From Acidobacteriales bacterium 59-55 (lineage in GTDB: Bacteria > Acidobacteriota > Terriglobia > Terriglobales > Acidobacteriaceae), in assembly GCA_001897435.1 (NCBI GenBank), contig MKSV01000007.1:434001-498000 (forward strand): DNA of 64,000 bases. Direction: 5' to 3'. The notes beneath the pieces are model-generated. The model saw nothing but the letters and a program-made list of their open reading frames with translations, did no database searches and was not told the origin of the DNA. The stretch's first letter is position 1; every line of letters begins with the position of its first letter. A program made the translations under genes and the position numbers. Below are positions 8,564 through 16,819 of the stretch, one piece after another.

Positions 8564-8619
8564 GAGATGAAGCAGTCTGGGATTAGCCAACTGCGAGTTT
8601 GCTGCCAGCTTGCGAATGG

Positions 8620-9648
8620 TCAGGCGCAGTTAAAGATTCTTGCCAGCTTATTTGCGTGTTCGCCTTCGCGGTCGAAGGCGCGGCGGACAGCCGCGAAGGC
8701 CTCGAAAAGAGGAAAGATGTCGTGCGTAACCAGCAGATCGGTATCCGCTGCTCCAACCGGATGCCAGTACACACCCTCGGCAGTAATGGTGACTTCCGGC
8801 ACCAGATCAGCCCGGGTAACGGCATCTCCTTCGCTGGCAGCGCCACGCAGCACGATCCGGCGTATGACCCGGTCTTCGGGCTCAATCCTCTCCTCGTCGA
8901 GGAATTGACGGAACTCCTCGGCCTCGGCCTCGGTCGAGACGGTCGCCGCCAGTCGCACACGAAAGCCCATGGAACGAGCGCGCTTGATCCCTTCGCGCGC
9001 GCGCGCCCATGTGCCGGGTCCGCGATGAAGGTCGTGCAGCTTTGGCGTCGCGCTATCCAGGCTGATTTGCAGGGCGATCCGATCGCGAGGCAACGTCTGC
9101 AAGCTCTCCGCGCGCCGTCCCACAAAGAGCATTCCGTTGGTCAGGACCGTGGTCGGGGCGGCTCCTGCGCAAGCGGCGAGAAGGTCGCCGATGTACTCCA
9201 GCAGAAATGGCTCGCCTCCGGTCACAAAGATCTCTTTAACGCCGAGTTCCGAAGCTTCGCGAGCGATCTGCTGTACACGCGCGAGCCCTAGTTCCCGTCG
9301 CGGCGCGGCGGGCGACGAATGCACACAGCAGTAGTCGCAATGCAGGTTGCAGTCAAAATTTGCGTAGAGCCAGAGCCGCGAGCCCACCGGCCGAGTCTCT
9401 GCGAGGGATATCGGAACAGCGCCGCACCGAAAGACCCACCGGGCGCGGCCTCTGTCAACTGCTGCTTCCAGCAGCGGATTCCCGGTGAACCGGCACCAGG
9501 TTTCCAACTCAGAGCCAAGGCTCTCTTCGTCACCGACGACCGCGACCAGATCGCCCGATCGGCTGCGGCGCAGCACATCGATCAACTCGGGTAACAGGCC
9601 CGATGCGAACGTCTTCCGCCCAATGTCGAGATCGATGTCTGCCTTCAT
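8620..9648 (-). CDS. radical SAM protein with N-terminal TusA-like domain
   Basis: The N-terminal ~76 residues follow the TusA/SirA pattern: a beta strand (DIDLDIG), a helix, SGDLVAVVGDEESLG, ETWCRFTGNPLLEA, RWVFRCG. But the catalytic Cys-Pro pair of TusA is absent, replaced by KTFASG. The radical SAM domain starts at about residue 93 with C100-x3-C104-x2-C107 (CNLHCDYC), the [4Fe-4S]/SAM site, followed by FVTGGEPFL and QISLDSATPKLHDLHRG. The sequence ends IFNCA, with a cysteine next to the last residue. The reaction is unknown. It is the last gene of a minus-strand series with a secreted protein and three glycosyltransferases, and converges with the binding-protein gene. No clear ribosome site is seen before ATG 9648. 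Confidence 0.85.
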   Translation of the reverse strand: MKADIDLDIGRKTFASGLLPELIDVLRRSRSGDLVAVVGDEESLGSELETWCRFTGNPLLEAAVDRGRARWVFRCGAVPISLAETRPVGSRLWLYANFDCNLHCDYCCVHSSPAAPRRELGLARVQQIAREASELGVKEIFVTGGEPFLLEYIGDLLAACAGAAPTTVLTNGMLFVGRRAESLQTLPRDRIALQISLDSATPKLHDLHRGPGTWARAREGIKRARSMGFRVRLAATVSTEAEAEEFRQFLDEERIEPEDRVIRRIVLRGAASEGDAVTRADLVPEVTITAEGVYWHPVGAADTDLLVTHDIFPLFEAFAAVRRAFDREGEHANKLARIFNCA

Positions 9649-9703
9649 CGGAGTGTGTGCAATTCGCCGTTTCGAGCACCGAGAGACAGCTTTATCCTGC
9701 GAC

Positions 9704-10453
9704 TTATTGCGCCTTGATCCATGTATTCGAGCCTGTCAGTTTGACCGACACGTCAGAAAGAAAGATGTGCAGGGGTTTGCCATCGGCAGTGCCACGGTGC
9801 TCCGTTGATATAACAAGAGGGCCAGCCTTCTTGTAGCCCGCCCACGTCGCAATGACGACGCTGGGTTTCTTGGGCCCTCCGCGGTGGTAGACCATTTGCT
9901 GAACGCGGTTACTTTTGTTGACGTAGAGATTCCACGTGTCGCCAGGCGTGTAACCACCAGCCTCCTCAGGATATTTCACCGACACTAGCCTGGCCGAGCC
10001 AGTGCCAATTGGCAGTTTATGCATGCCTTGATCGGTCACGGTAGCGCTGGTGTCCCAATAAGCATGGAAGGGGAACAGAAGCCAATAGTTATCATTGACG
10101 AAAGCCGGTGCGATTTCATTCTTAACCTTGTCTGGCTGGCTGTTCAACTGGGAGCTTATGTAAGTAACCTTAACCGGCTTGCCGTCTTTATCCTTTCCCT
10201 CGTAGGAGACCTTGCCCGTCTTGGGCTCCCATTCCCACGCGTGAGCAAGTTTGAAGACTCCGGGAATTTCACCATTCCACGTATAACGGATTGCTTCAAT
10301 CTTCCCATAGGAATCGAGGCCATAGGTCTTGGCGATCTGTTCGAGAATTGGCGGACGCTGCTGCGCCTGCGCCTGCGCCCAGGAACTGGGAACAAGGACC
10401 AGGATGGCAAGAGCCAGAAGACGAATCGTCGAACAACAGTTCGATCGTGTCAT
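9704..10453 (-). CDS. secreted protein of unknown function
   Basis: The start at 10453 is chosen because GGGAGG lies about 8 bases upstream and the product then begins with a Sec signal peptide (MTRSNCCSTIRLLALAILVL, cleaved near AQA-QQ). The mature part, about 220 residues, is rich in beta-strand and aromatic residues (IRYTWNGEIPGVFKLAHAWE, YWLLFPFHAYWDTSATV, WNLYVNKSNRVQQMVYHRGG). The overall pattern recalls LolA/LppX-like single-domain envelope proteins, but no family is identified with certainty. It lies 55 bases before the radical SAM gene and 62 bases after the membrane glycosyltransferase, on the same strand. Confidence 0.75.
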   Translation of the reverse strand: MTRSNCCSTIRLLALAILVLVPSSWAQAQAQQRPPILEQIAKTYGLDSYGKIEAIRYTWNGEIPGVFKLAHAWEWEPKTGKVSYEGKDKDGKPVKVTYISSQLNSQPDKVKNEIAPAFVNDNYWLLFPFHAYWDTSATVTDQGMHKLPIGTGSARLVSVKYPEEAGGYTPGDTWNLYVNKSNRVQQMVYHRGGPKKPSVVIATWAGYKKAGPLVISTEHRGTADGKPLHIFLSDVSVKLTGSNTWIKAQ

Positions 10454-10515
10454 AGAAGCCTCCCTCTTTAGATTGTACGGGTGTTGTAAGGATGACCAGA
10501 GCGACAGCATACTCT

Positions 10516-11805
10516 TTATCCTGATGAAACGCCAGAGTATTTGCGCTTTCTCTTCCGGTACAACCAGATCATGGTGGCGATTGCCACGCATCCGTATTCC
10601 AGCGGCATGACCCAGCCAGGGAGCGGCCCCCAGGGATGACCAAGTGTGCGCAGGTGCCAGTTGATGTACACGGGGATAACGCTCACAGTCCAAATGATGA
10701 TCGGCAGGGTCGAGGTCGACATCAGAAATGGCAGCAGCCAGAGAAGGTACCACGGGAATACAGCGGGGGCGCACAAAAGAGATACTGCCATGGGCCATGC
10801 AAATACCTCCGGAGACCACTCCGGCGATGCCCTTCTTAGCCAGATTGCTGTTGCCACCCCGGCGAGCACGGCCAGCCCAGCCAGCAACTGCGGAGGCGCT
10901 ACTCGATCGAGTGCCGCAAATACAGGACCATTAAAGCGCCAACTCTGCACATACCTGCCAAGTGAGCCGACCGGAAAGTAGCCGTGATGAATAAATGGCA
11001 GATACAGTAACCCGAACACGGCTGCCGCCAGTGCAGCGTCGCGAATGCGAACCCGCTTCCAGTAGAGGGGCAAGAGCACGATCGGCAGAAATTTCGCGGC
11101 TATAGACAGCCCAAGTGCGACGGCCGCAGTCGCCCGCCATCGACGCCCGAGCGCAGCGACGGACACGAGCAGCAAGAGTGCGCCAACAATATCGATGTGA
11201 CCGCTTCCCGCCACCTCAACCGCCAGCAAGGGGTTCCAGGCGTATGCCAGAACCAGGTGCGCTCCATGCCCCCTGCAACGCAGCACATCGAGCAATACGA
11301 GAACGATTGCCAGATCGCAGATTACAAATGCCACTCTCAGCGCAAATGTAGATTCGTGAATGGCAGTTACGGCGCGGAAGAAGAGCTGCGCCCCCGCTGG
11401 ATATGGGCTCGGTAGATCCGAGTTGTTCAAGTTGCGGGTTTCCGGGGTATGCAGCCCCTTAGCGGCGGGATCGCTGGGAATGACGATATATGGGTTATAG
11501 CCAAGCCTTTGCAGGTGTCCATCCCAAACATATCGATGAATATCATCGTCTGCGCCCGAGGGCACTCGAAGAAATGCAATGTGCCACGCGGCACTCAGGG
11601 CGAGCCCAATGACGACAACGCGCCGGGGGAATCCTGGCCTGGCGAAAAACTCACGGACCGCCAGGAGGTACGCGATGCACGCAAGCGTCAAAGATGCCAT
11701 GAAGTACGGTCCACCCCTGTCGCCGAAGTTGCGCGAGCAGATAATGAGCGCCACGCACACCGTGGCGCCGAGCAGGTACACTCTCCACGCGGGAGTGATC
11801 TTCAC
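10516..11805 (-). CDS. GT87-like (DUF2029) membrane glycosyltransferase
   Basis: A polytopic membrane protein of about 429 residues with roughly ten helices. The segment GADDDIHRYVWDGHLQRLGYNPY near residue 85 contains the acidic DDD cluster expected in the first extracytoplasmic loop of polyprenyl-phosphate-sugar-dependent GT-C enzymes. GTG 11805 is preferred over an in-frame ATG at 11862: it has AGGAG 6 bases upstream and overlaps the stop of the TIGR04282-like gene by GTGA, suggesting translational coupling. Together with the GT2 gene (a likely polyprenyl-phosphate-sugar maker) it may transfer sugars to an envelope lipid or protein. Confidence 0.82.
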   Translation of the reverse strand: MKITPAWRVYLLGATVCVALIICSRNFGDRGGPYFMASLTLACIAYLLAVREFFARPGFPRRVVVIGLALSAAWHIAFLRVPSGADDDIHRYVWDGHLQRLGYNPYIVIPSDPAAKGLHTPETRNLNNSDLPSPYPAGAQLFFRAVTAIHESTFALRVAFVICDLAIVLVLLDVLRCRGHGAHLVLAYAWNPLLAVEVAGSGHIDIVGALLLLVSVAALGRRWRATAAVALGLSIAAKFLPIVLLPLYWKRVRIRDAALAAAVFGLLYLPFIHHGYFPVGSLGRYVQSWRFNGPVFAALDRVAPPQLLAGLAVLAGVATAIWLRRASPEWSPEVFAWPMAVSLLCAPAVFPWYLLWLLPFLMSTSTLPIIIWTVSVIPVYINWHLRTLGHPWGPLPGWVMPLEYGCVAIATMIWLYRKRKRKYSGVSSG

Positions 11806-12533
11806 AATTCTCCTGTGCTCTTCCGTGATTGTGCCGTCGCAAGCTCCCACTCTTCGAGCCACCGTGCCGTGCGTGGCGCTCTTGCCGGAGCCAGACGCAA
11901 CTCCGCTGTCAGCCGGCTCAGGTCTTCCGCTACATCCACATCGTAAAAAGGCGCTGCAAAACCTACAGAAAGCGCAAGAGCCTGTGTGCTCGACAGGAGT
12001 GTTTCCAGCGCGCTGCTGGTGCCCATTCCGTCGTGTGCGAACAGAGTAGGATGAGAAGCCTTTGCCCCTACGAGATAGTAGCCTCCATCGTGCGTAGGTC
12101 CCACGACCATGTCCCGCGTGGCCAGCATCTCGAATGCGTCTTCGAGAATGGAACGCGGCAGATGTGGGCTGTCGCTGTTGAAGGCGATGACACGTCGTTG
12201 AGGAGCTTCCGTGAAGTGCGCAAACACTGAGGTGAGTCCTGCGGCAAGACCTTCACCAGTCTGTGCAACGACGCTCACTTTGTCGCTTGCCAACTGAGCC
12301 AGCTCGTTTACGTCCGCGCGCGGACACATGATGGCAACTTCCACATTGTCCAATGACCGCGCCAGCGCTAACGTGTCGTCCAGAAGACAGCGATAAAACG
12401 CGGTGACGGCCTGGAGAGGAAGGCTCGGGGTCAAGCGGGTCTTCACCGCGCCCGGCCTCGGCGCTTTCGCCATGATGACCAGCACACGGTCGCTACCTGA
12501 CGAACTAGCCACCGTCTCGCTCGAAGACTTCAT
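11802..12533 (-). CDS. TIGR04282-family (DUF2064) glycosyltransferase
   Basis: A 243-residue nucleotidyl-/glycosyltransferase-A fold protein. The hallmark VLVIMAKAPRPGAVKTRLTP is near the N-terminus; later come FNSDSPHLPRSILEDAFEML and VVGPTHDGGYYLVG, both standard for DUF2064/TIGR04282. The family has been named for its occurrence in arsenosugar-type gene clusters, although most members are uncharacterised. It lies 9 bases after the GT2 gene and overlaps the GT87-like gene by 4 bases. No arsenic methyltransferase is nearby, so an arsenosugar role is not supported here. Confidence 0.88.
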   Translation of the reverse strand: MKSSSETVASSSGSDRVLVIMAKAPRPGAVKTRLTPSLPLQAVTAFYRCLLDDTLALARSLDNVEVAIMCPRADVNELAQLASDKVSVVAQTGEGLAAGLTSVFAHFTEAPQRRVIAFNSDSPHLPRSILEDAFEMLATRDMVVGPTHDGGYYLVGAKASHPTLFAHDGMGTSSALETLLSSTQALALSVGFAAPFYDVDVAEDLSRLTAELRLAPARAPRTARWLEEWELATAQSRKSTGEL

Positions 12534-12542
12534 TGATCCGCC

Positions 12543-13250
12543 CTACGAGCGCCGTGAGGGCCTCGTTCTTCGGTGCCGGAAATGGTAGCACACGATCAAG
12601 CTGAGAATGAACCAGCCCGCGCCGACCGTGCCCTTGAGCGTACCGCTGATCTTCGATCTTCCGATACGCGGGTAGTAGCTCACCGGAACTTCAACCACGC
12701 GGAATCCTGCCAGAGTGCCTTTGAGGATCATCTCGACCGCCCAGCCGTAGGTGGTCTCTTCGAGGGCGAGCGCGCGCAGCACCTCTGCGCGGCCAGCGCG
12801 AAACGGGCCGAGATCACTGATCTCCAGTCCATAGAGAACTCGGATCAGGCGGGCGGCGAGACGATTGCCAAACGCCTGGTGCCAGGGCATTGCCACAGCA
12901 GAACGTCGCTTCCGCAGGCGGGAGCCGAGCGTGATGTCTGCCCGTCCCTCGGTGATCGGCGCTAAGAGGATCGGCAGTTCAGAGGGTCGATCGCTGTAGT
13001 CGCCATCAAGGAACACAACCACGTCAGGGGAATTTGCCGCAGCCAGTCCGGTGAGGCAGGCTCGCCCGTATCCGCGGCGCGGTTCCGTTAAGACGCGAGC
13101 TCCCATTCTTGCGGCGATCTCGAGCGTCCCGTCAGTCGAGTTGCTGTCGACAACGATCACCTCCGTCGTGAGATCGGATGGGAGATCCGCTAAGACGCGC
13201 TGAATAGCCTGCGCTTCATTATAGGTGGGGATGATGACGGACACTCGCAC
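12543..13250 (-). CDS. family 2 glycosyltransferase (DPM1/polyprenyl-phosphate type)
   Basis: A 235-residue GT2 protein beginning RVSVIIPTYNEAQAIQRVLA, with the nucleotide-binding D in VIVVDSNSTDGT and the DxD-like site VVFLDGDYSD. ETTYGWAVEMILKGTLAGFRVVEVPVSYYPRIGRSKISG is the standard end of polyprenyl-phosphate mannose/glucose synthases. A short hydrophobic tail (GAGWFILSLIVCYHF) could associate it with the membrane. The start is a GTG with GGAGC upstream. It would supply lipid-linked sugar to the GT87-like enzyme two genes downstream. Gaps to both neighbours are 15 bases or less. Confidence 0.9.
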   Translation of the reverse strand: MRVSVIIPTYNEAQAIQRVLADLPSDLTTEVIVVDSNSTDGTLEIAARMGARVLTEPRRGYGRACLTGLAAANSPDVVVFLDGDYSDRPSELPILLAPITEGRADITLGSRLRKRRSAVAMPWHQAFGNRLAARLIRVLYGLEISDLGPFRAGRAEVLRALALEETTYGWAVEMILKGTLAGFRVVEVPVSYYPRIGRSKISGTLKGTVGAGWFILSLIVCYHFRHRRTRPSRRS

Positions 13251-13265
13251 GTGAGCTTGCTCCGA

Positions 13266-13760
13266 TCACCACCAGGGAGAAGATGGCCATCGTTGCGACA
13301 ACCACGCGTCAATGCCCCATCTTCGGCCTGCATGTCCCACAGCAAGTCCGAGCGATGCGAGCACCGGAACCAGCAGTTCCCAGATCCACGAGGTGCCCCA
13401 CTCCGAGATCCAAAGGCTGCCGAGAAACAGAAAGGCCACAAATGCAGCCGGTCGGGTAAGCAAACCGATAACGAGCAGTATCCCGAGAGAGATCTCGGTC
13501 ATGCCTTGTATGGGAGCAGCCACTGCGGAATGGCTTGCCATCAGACCCATCACCGCCTTCCACGCGGCAGGCGAATGGCTTGCCTTGATGTAGTAGTCAA
13601 TCAGGCCCGCGTAACCCGCCGCAGTGTAAAGGCCCTTTCCCATGTTCTCAAAAAAGACCCACACGAACATTGCGCCAATCGTCACACGGACCAGCGCCAA
13701 CCCGTTTGCCGCTTCGGATTGGTTGATCACCTTGAGAGCCGGGTTTGCGTTCGTCGTCAT
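13266..13760 (-). CDS. DoxX-family membrane protein
   Basis: A 164-residue protein with four predicted helices in the DoxX arrangement: ALVRVTIGAMFVWVFFENMGKGLY at the N-terminus, then APIQGMTEISLGILLVIGLLTRPAAFVAFLFL, then WELLVPVLASLGLAVGHAGR. ATG 13760 has AGGAG five bases upstream; an in-frame GTG at 13766 would leave no spacer and is rejected. It heads the minus-strand glycosyltransferase series, 15 bases before the GT2 gene. DoxX proteins are linked to thiosulfate oxidation or redox complexes in some organisms, but the role here is unknown. Confidence 0.85.
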   Translation of the reverse strand: MTTNANPALKVINQSEAANGLALVRVTIGAMFVWVFFENMGKGLYTAAGYAGLIDYYIKASHSPAAWKAVMGLMASHSAVAAPIQGMTEISLGILLVIGLLTRPAAFVAFLFLGSLWISEWGTSWIWELLVPVLASLGLAVGHAGRRWGIDAWLSQRWPSSPWW

Positions 13761-14298
13761 TGTCACTCCTATGCCAGTTTGCGAGGCCGGACGCGAGAAG
13801 CTTCGACGACCACGACTCCACTCTCCTGGGAGGTTCCGTCACGATCACCGTTTCTACTTTTCCATGTTGAACCCCTGTCGCCTTTCTCGCAAGTTTGCGA
13901 AATCGCCAGGTGCTCCGGCAAAGGAGAAACGATGGACCGGGATTCGAAGTTAGTTCATCAGCACCATCAGGGGGAACGGCTCCGGCAGATGGCATCGAGC
14001 TAATCAGGAAGCGGTTGCCATCTGGCGAGATGGCATATTGGAACAGCACGATGGGGAGGTTATTAGGTTGATGTTGGCTGCTCTGGCCTCCATGGACGCC
14101 GGAGCAAGAGGATTAAGCGATGGCTACGACCTCTGCCCACACGTTGCGGCAGAAATGCGTCATGCAGTGCTGCCATTTGGCTTCGGGATAGAATTAGGCG
14201 AAGTTTTCCACGACGCGGTCGCCTTCTGAAGCGTCAGTTGACTGGTCAGAAGCTGATTTATCGTTACTTCCGAGGAGCCGACCTCTCATTACCAATGC
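13761..14298. other. 538-base intergenic region with a possible gene remnant
   Basis: No intact gene is seen. On the minus strand, from about 14112 down, one frame contains VLFQYAISPDGNRFLIS, which resembles the 'YdvSpDGqrFLi' signature at the end of TolB/WD40-like sensor-kinase proteins common in this phylum. Flanking residues do not match, so it is at best a decayed fragment. The promoter of the DoxX operon should lie just above 13770. Confidence 0.3.
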
Positions 14299-16536
14299 TT
14301 ATGCAAAGCGAAGCAGGCCACCTGCTTTTATTTCGTCGTGCTGCACCGTGCCGCCGGGCAACCGTTTGCCGTTGAGTGAGGTCCGTATTGAGTTGCCGCC
14401 CTTGTAGGCATTTTCTACAACGAGCGTCTTACCGCTCGGTAGATGAACCGTGGCTCTGGCGAAGAGCGGAGCGCCGAGAATGTATTCGGGTTTGCCCGGG
14501 CACAGGGGGTAGAAGCCAAGCGAGCTGAGGATGTACCAGGCAGCCATGGAACCGGTGTCCTCATCGCCTGCAAACAGATCCGGAGTATAAAGATCGTCCA
14601 TCACGTGCCTGGTCCAGTAAGCCGTACGGTCTTGCCGGCCCGCCACCGTAAAGACGTACAGGATGTGGTGCGAGGGCTGGTTGCTGTGCGCGTACTGTCC
14701 GAAGTCGACTGCCGCCATCTCAGACATCTCATGAATCTCGCTGCTGTAGGATCCGGTATCGAAGTCGGGGGGCATCTTGATCATCTTGTCGAGTTCGGCG
14801 GCGACCTTCTCCTTGCCGCCCATCGCCTCGATCAATTCAGGCATGGCATGGGGCGCGTCGAAGCGATGCTGATACGCCGCACCCTCGACATAAGGATTGC
14901 CCCAACGAATCGGGCTGAACGGCTCCAGATACTTGCCATCCGAATTCTTCCCGCGGAAGAAGCCCACACTCGGATCAAAAATATTGCGCCAGTTTTCGGA
15001 GCGCTTCATGAACATGGCGTAGTCATCGGCCTTGCCCAGCGCCCGCGCAACCTGCGCGATGCAGAAGTCGCCGTAGGCAGCGTCGACCGTCTCTGCGGCT
15101 GCCTGGTCGACTTTGTCCGTGGGATCATAGCCGAACTTCAGATATTCTTCGATGCCGCGACGTCCATAGCCTGCGTCTGGATTGCCGGGCTGGGTCGCGT
15201 GCTTCCTCAGACCCTCGTAGGCTGTAGCCATATCAAAACCCTTGATGCCTTTTGCGGCTGCCTCTCCGAAGGGCGAATCGATCAGGCTGCCGGTCATGCA
15301 GGCGCGATAGCCCGGGCATGGAAACTGGGGCAGCCATCCGCCCTCCTTGTAGGCATTCACCCACGCCTGCAGAATCTCCCCAAGGCGGTCGGGGAAGAGG
15401 ATAGTCATCATGGGATACCAGGCGCGATAGACGTCCCAGTAACCGTGGTCCGCGTACATCACGCCGGGCACAACCTTCCCGTTGTAGGGACTGCGGTGGT
15501 GCATTGCACCACTAGCGTCGAGCTCATGCCACATGCGCGGAAACAACAGCGTGCGATACAGGCACGAGTAAAAGGTGCGCTGCTGCTGCTCGCTCGCACC
15601 TTCAGGCTCGATGCGCTTCAAGTGTTCATTCCATACCTTCTCTGCCTCGGCGCGCAGTGCCGTGACGGGCTTGGCGCCGAGTTCGAGATGCAGGTTGTGC
15701 TCTGCCTGCTCGAAGGAGATAAACGAGGTCGCTATACGTGCATCGACAGAGCGAACGTTGTCCGCAAAGGTTAGATGGGTGGTGCGATGGTCCTTTTGAT
15801 CCTTGTGCTCAAGCGTTGTCCACGGCTCGGAGAACTGCAAAACGTAGAAGCAGGCGAAGTCATTCGGTACGCCGCCCGAGTTCGCCGTCGAGCGGAAGCG
15901 GACGGTGCGTTGCGGCGCATCGGGCTCCGGCATCGGCGGGTTGTCCCCGGGCACATCGAAGACGAAGCCGGGCGTCTGCTTATAGGTATAGTTTGCGTGG
16001 ATCAGTGCTCCGCGTTCCGTCGGCACCAGTTCGGCGTCGATGCCGTAACGCAGCAGCCTCATCGCCATCGTGTGAGGCGACAGGATCGAATCCTCCGGGC
16101 GGTACGAACTGGAACGCGAACCGTACTCCAGGTTGGGTGCGCCTGATATCGGCAGAAAGGTTGCATGGCCGTAGTCGCCCAGCCAGGGGCTCAACTGGTG
16201 CGTCGACCGAAATCCCTGGATGCGCCGCTGCCCGGGCTGAAACATCCATGGCGTGTTCGGTGTGGTCTGCAGCGTCCAGTGCGCCATGCCGAACGGACGC
16301 GCTGCGATCGGCAGCGTATTTCCGCGCGAGAAATACCGCGTCGAGTCTGTTCCCTGCAAGATGCTGACCAGCGTGACCGGGCTCGCGATTCGCTCATCCT
16401 TCGTCGATGCATGTTGCGTGACCGTGGGTGTCTCGGCTTCCATACTGATCGCAGCAGGCGTTATCGCTGCCGCAGCGGCCAGTCCGGTTGACTTGAGAAA
16501 GGAACGACGGCTGGTTTCCAAAGGATTCTTACTCAC
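14299..16536 (-). CDS. GH92 alpha-mannosidase, Tat-exported
   Basis: 745 residues with an N-terminal twin-arginine signal (SRRSFLKSTGLAAAAAITPA). The N-terminal beta-sandwich contains TRYFSRGNTLPIAARPFGMAHWT, and the (alpha/alpha)6 domain follows. GDEDTGSMAAWYILSSLGFYP near residue 655 is the GH92 hallmark that carries the Asp general-base pair (usually GNDDcGQMSAWY), and GNPYVEGAAYQ near 547 carries the candidate acid Glu. GH92 enzymes are Ca2+-dependent exo-alpha-mannosidases; the substitution of DDCGQ by DEDTG makes the linkage preference uncertain. The start is a GTG with AGGAG rather far upstream (14 bases). It is divergent from another Tat-exported protein at 16820. Confidence 0.87.
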   Translation of the reverse strand: MSKNPLETSRRSFLKSTGLAAAAAITPAAISMEAETPTVTQHASTKDERIASPVTLVSILQGTDSTRYFSRGNTLPIAARPFGMAHWTLQTTPNTPWMFQPGQRRIQGFRSTHQLSPWLGDYGHATFLPISGAPNLEYGSRSSSYRPEDSILSPHTMAMRLLRYGIDAELVPTERGALIHANYTYKQTPGFVFDVPGDNPPMPEPDAPQRTVRFRSTANSGGVPNDFACFYVLQFSEPWTTLEHKDQKDHRTTHLTFADNVRSVDARIATSFISFEQAEHNLHLELGAKPVTALRAEAEKVWNEHLKRIEPEGASEQQQRTFYSCLYRTLLFPRMWHELDASGAMHHRSPYNGKVVPGVMYADHGYWDVYRAWYPMMTILFPDRLGEILQAWVNAYKEGGWLPQFPCPGYRACMTGSLIDSPFGEAAAKGIKGFDMATAYEGLRKHATQPGNPDAGYGRRGIEEYLKFGYDPTDKVDQAAAETVDAAYGDFCIAQVARALGKADDYAMFMKRSENWRNIFDPSVGFFRGKNSDGKYLEPFSPIRWGNPYVEGAAYQHRFDAPHAMPELIEAMGGKEKVAAELDKMIKMPPDFDTGSYSSEIHEMSEMAAVDFGQYAHSNQPSHHILYVFTVAGRQDRTAYWTRHVMDDLYTPDLFAGDEDTGSMAAWYILSSLGFYPLCPGKPEYILGAPLFARATVHLPSGKTLVVENAYKGGNSIRTSLNGKRLPGGTVQHDEIKAGGLLRFA

Positions 16537-16819
16537 GGATCACGCTGTTTCTCCTGTACTTTGCGGCACGCTCGCGGGCGAGCCTCATTCAGGCGTCTGT
16601 AGAACTCACTCGATTGTAAGCGCCTGAGAGGAGCGCAAACATTTTAAGGTCGATCGGTGCTTGGTAAGGGCGTTCCTTCCCACAGTGCGTGGACGGTTGC
16701 ATGCTCAAGCTCGTTGCGAAATCTGTTGTATGTACCGCCCTGTGAGTTCGATTGCTGCAAAATAGTCTATCTTCCAAGAGACGATGGTGTACGGTGTTGT
16801 TTCAAGATGTGGAGAAGCT

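Noticed and set aside
7616..8590. 324-codon open frame on the minus strand
   Set aside because: Antisense to the PhnD-like gene, which has a good ribosome site and family motifs.
11802..12533. Arsenosugar biosynthesis assignment from the TIGR04282 family name
   Set aside because: No arsenic methyltransferase or ArsS-type radical SAM gene is adjacent; the family name alone does not support the pathway.
13648..14049. Frame containing ISPDGNRFLIS as a functional gene
   Set aside because: The signature stretch is short and the rest of the frame is unlike any TolB/WD40 protein, so at most it is a decayed fragment.
14443..15774. 443-codon open frame on the plus strand
   Set aside because: Antisense to the GH92 gene, no ribosome site, and a composition typical of shadow frames.
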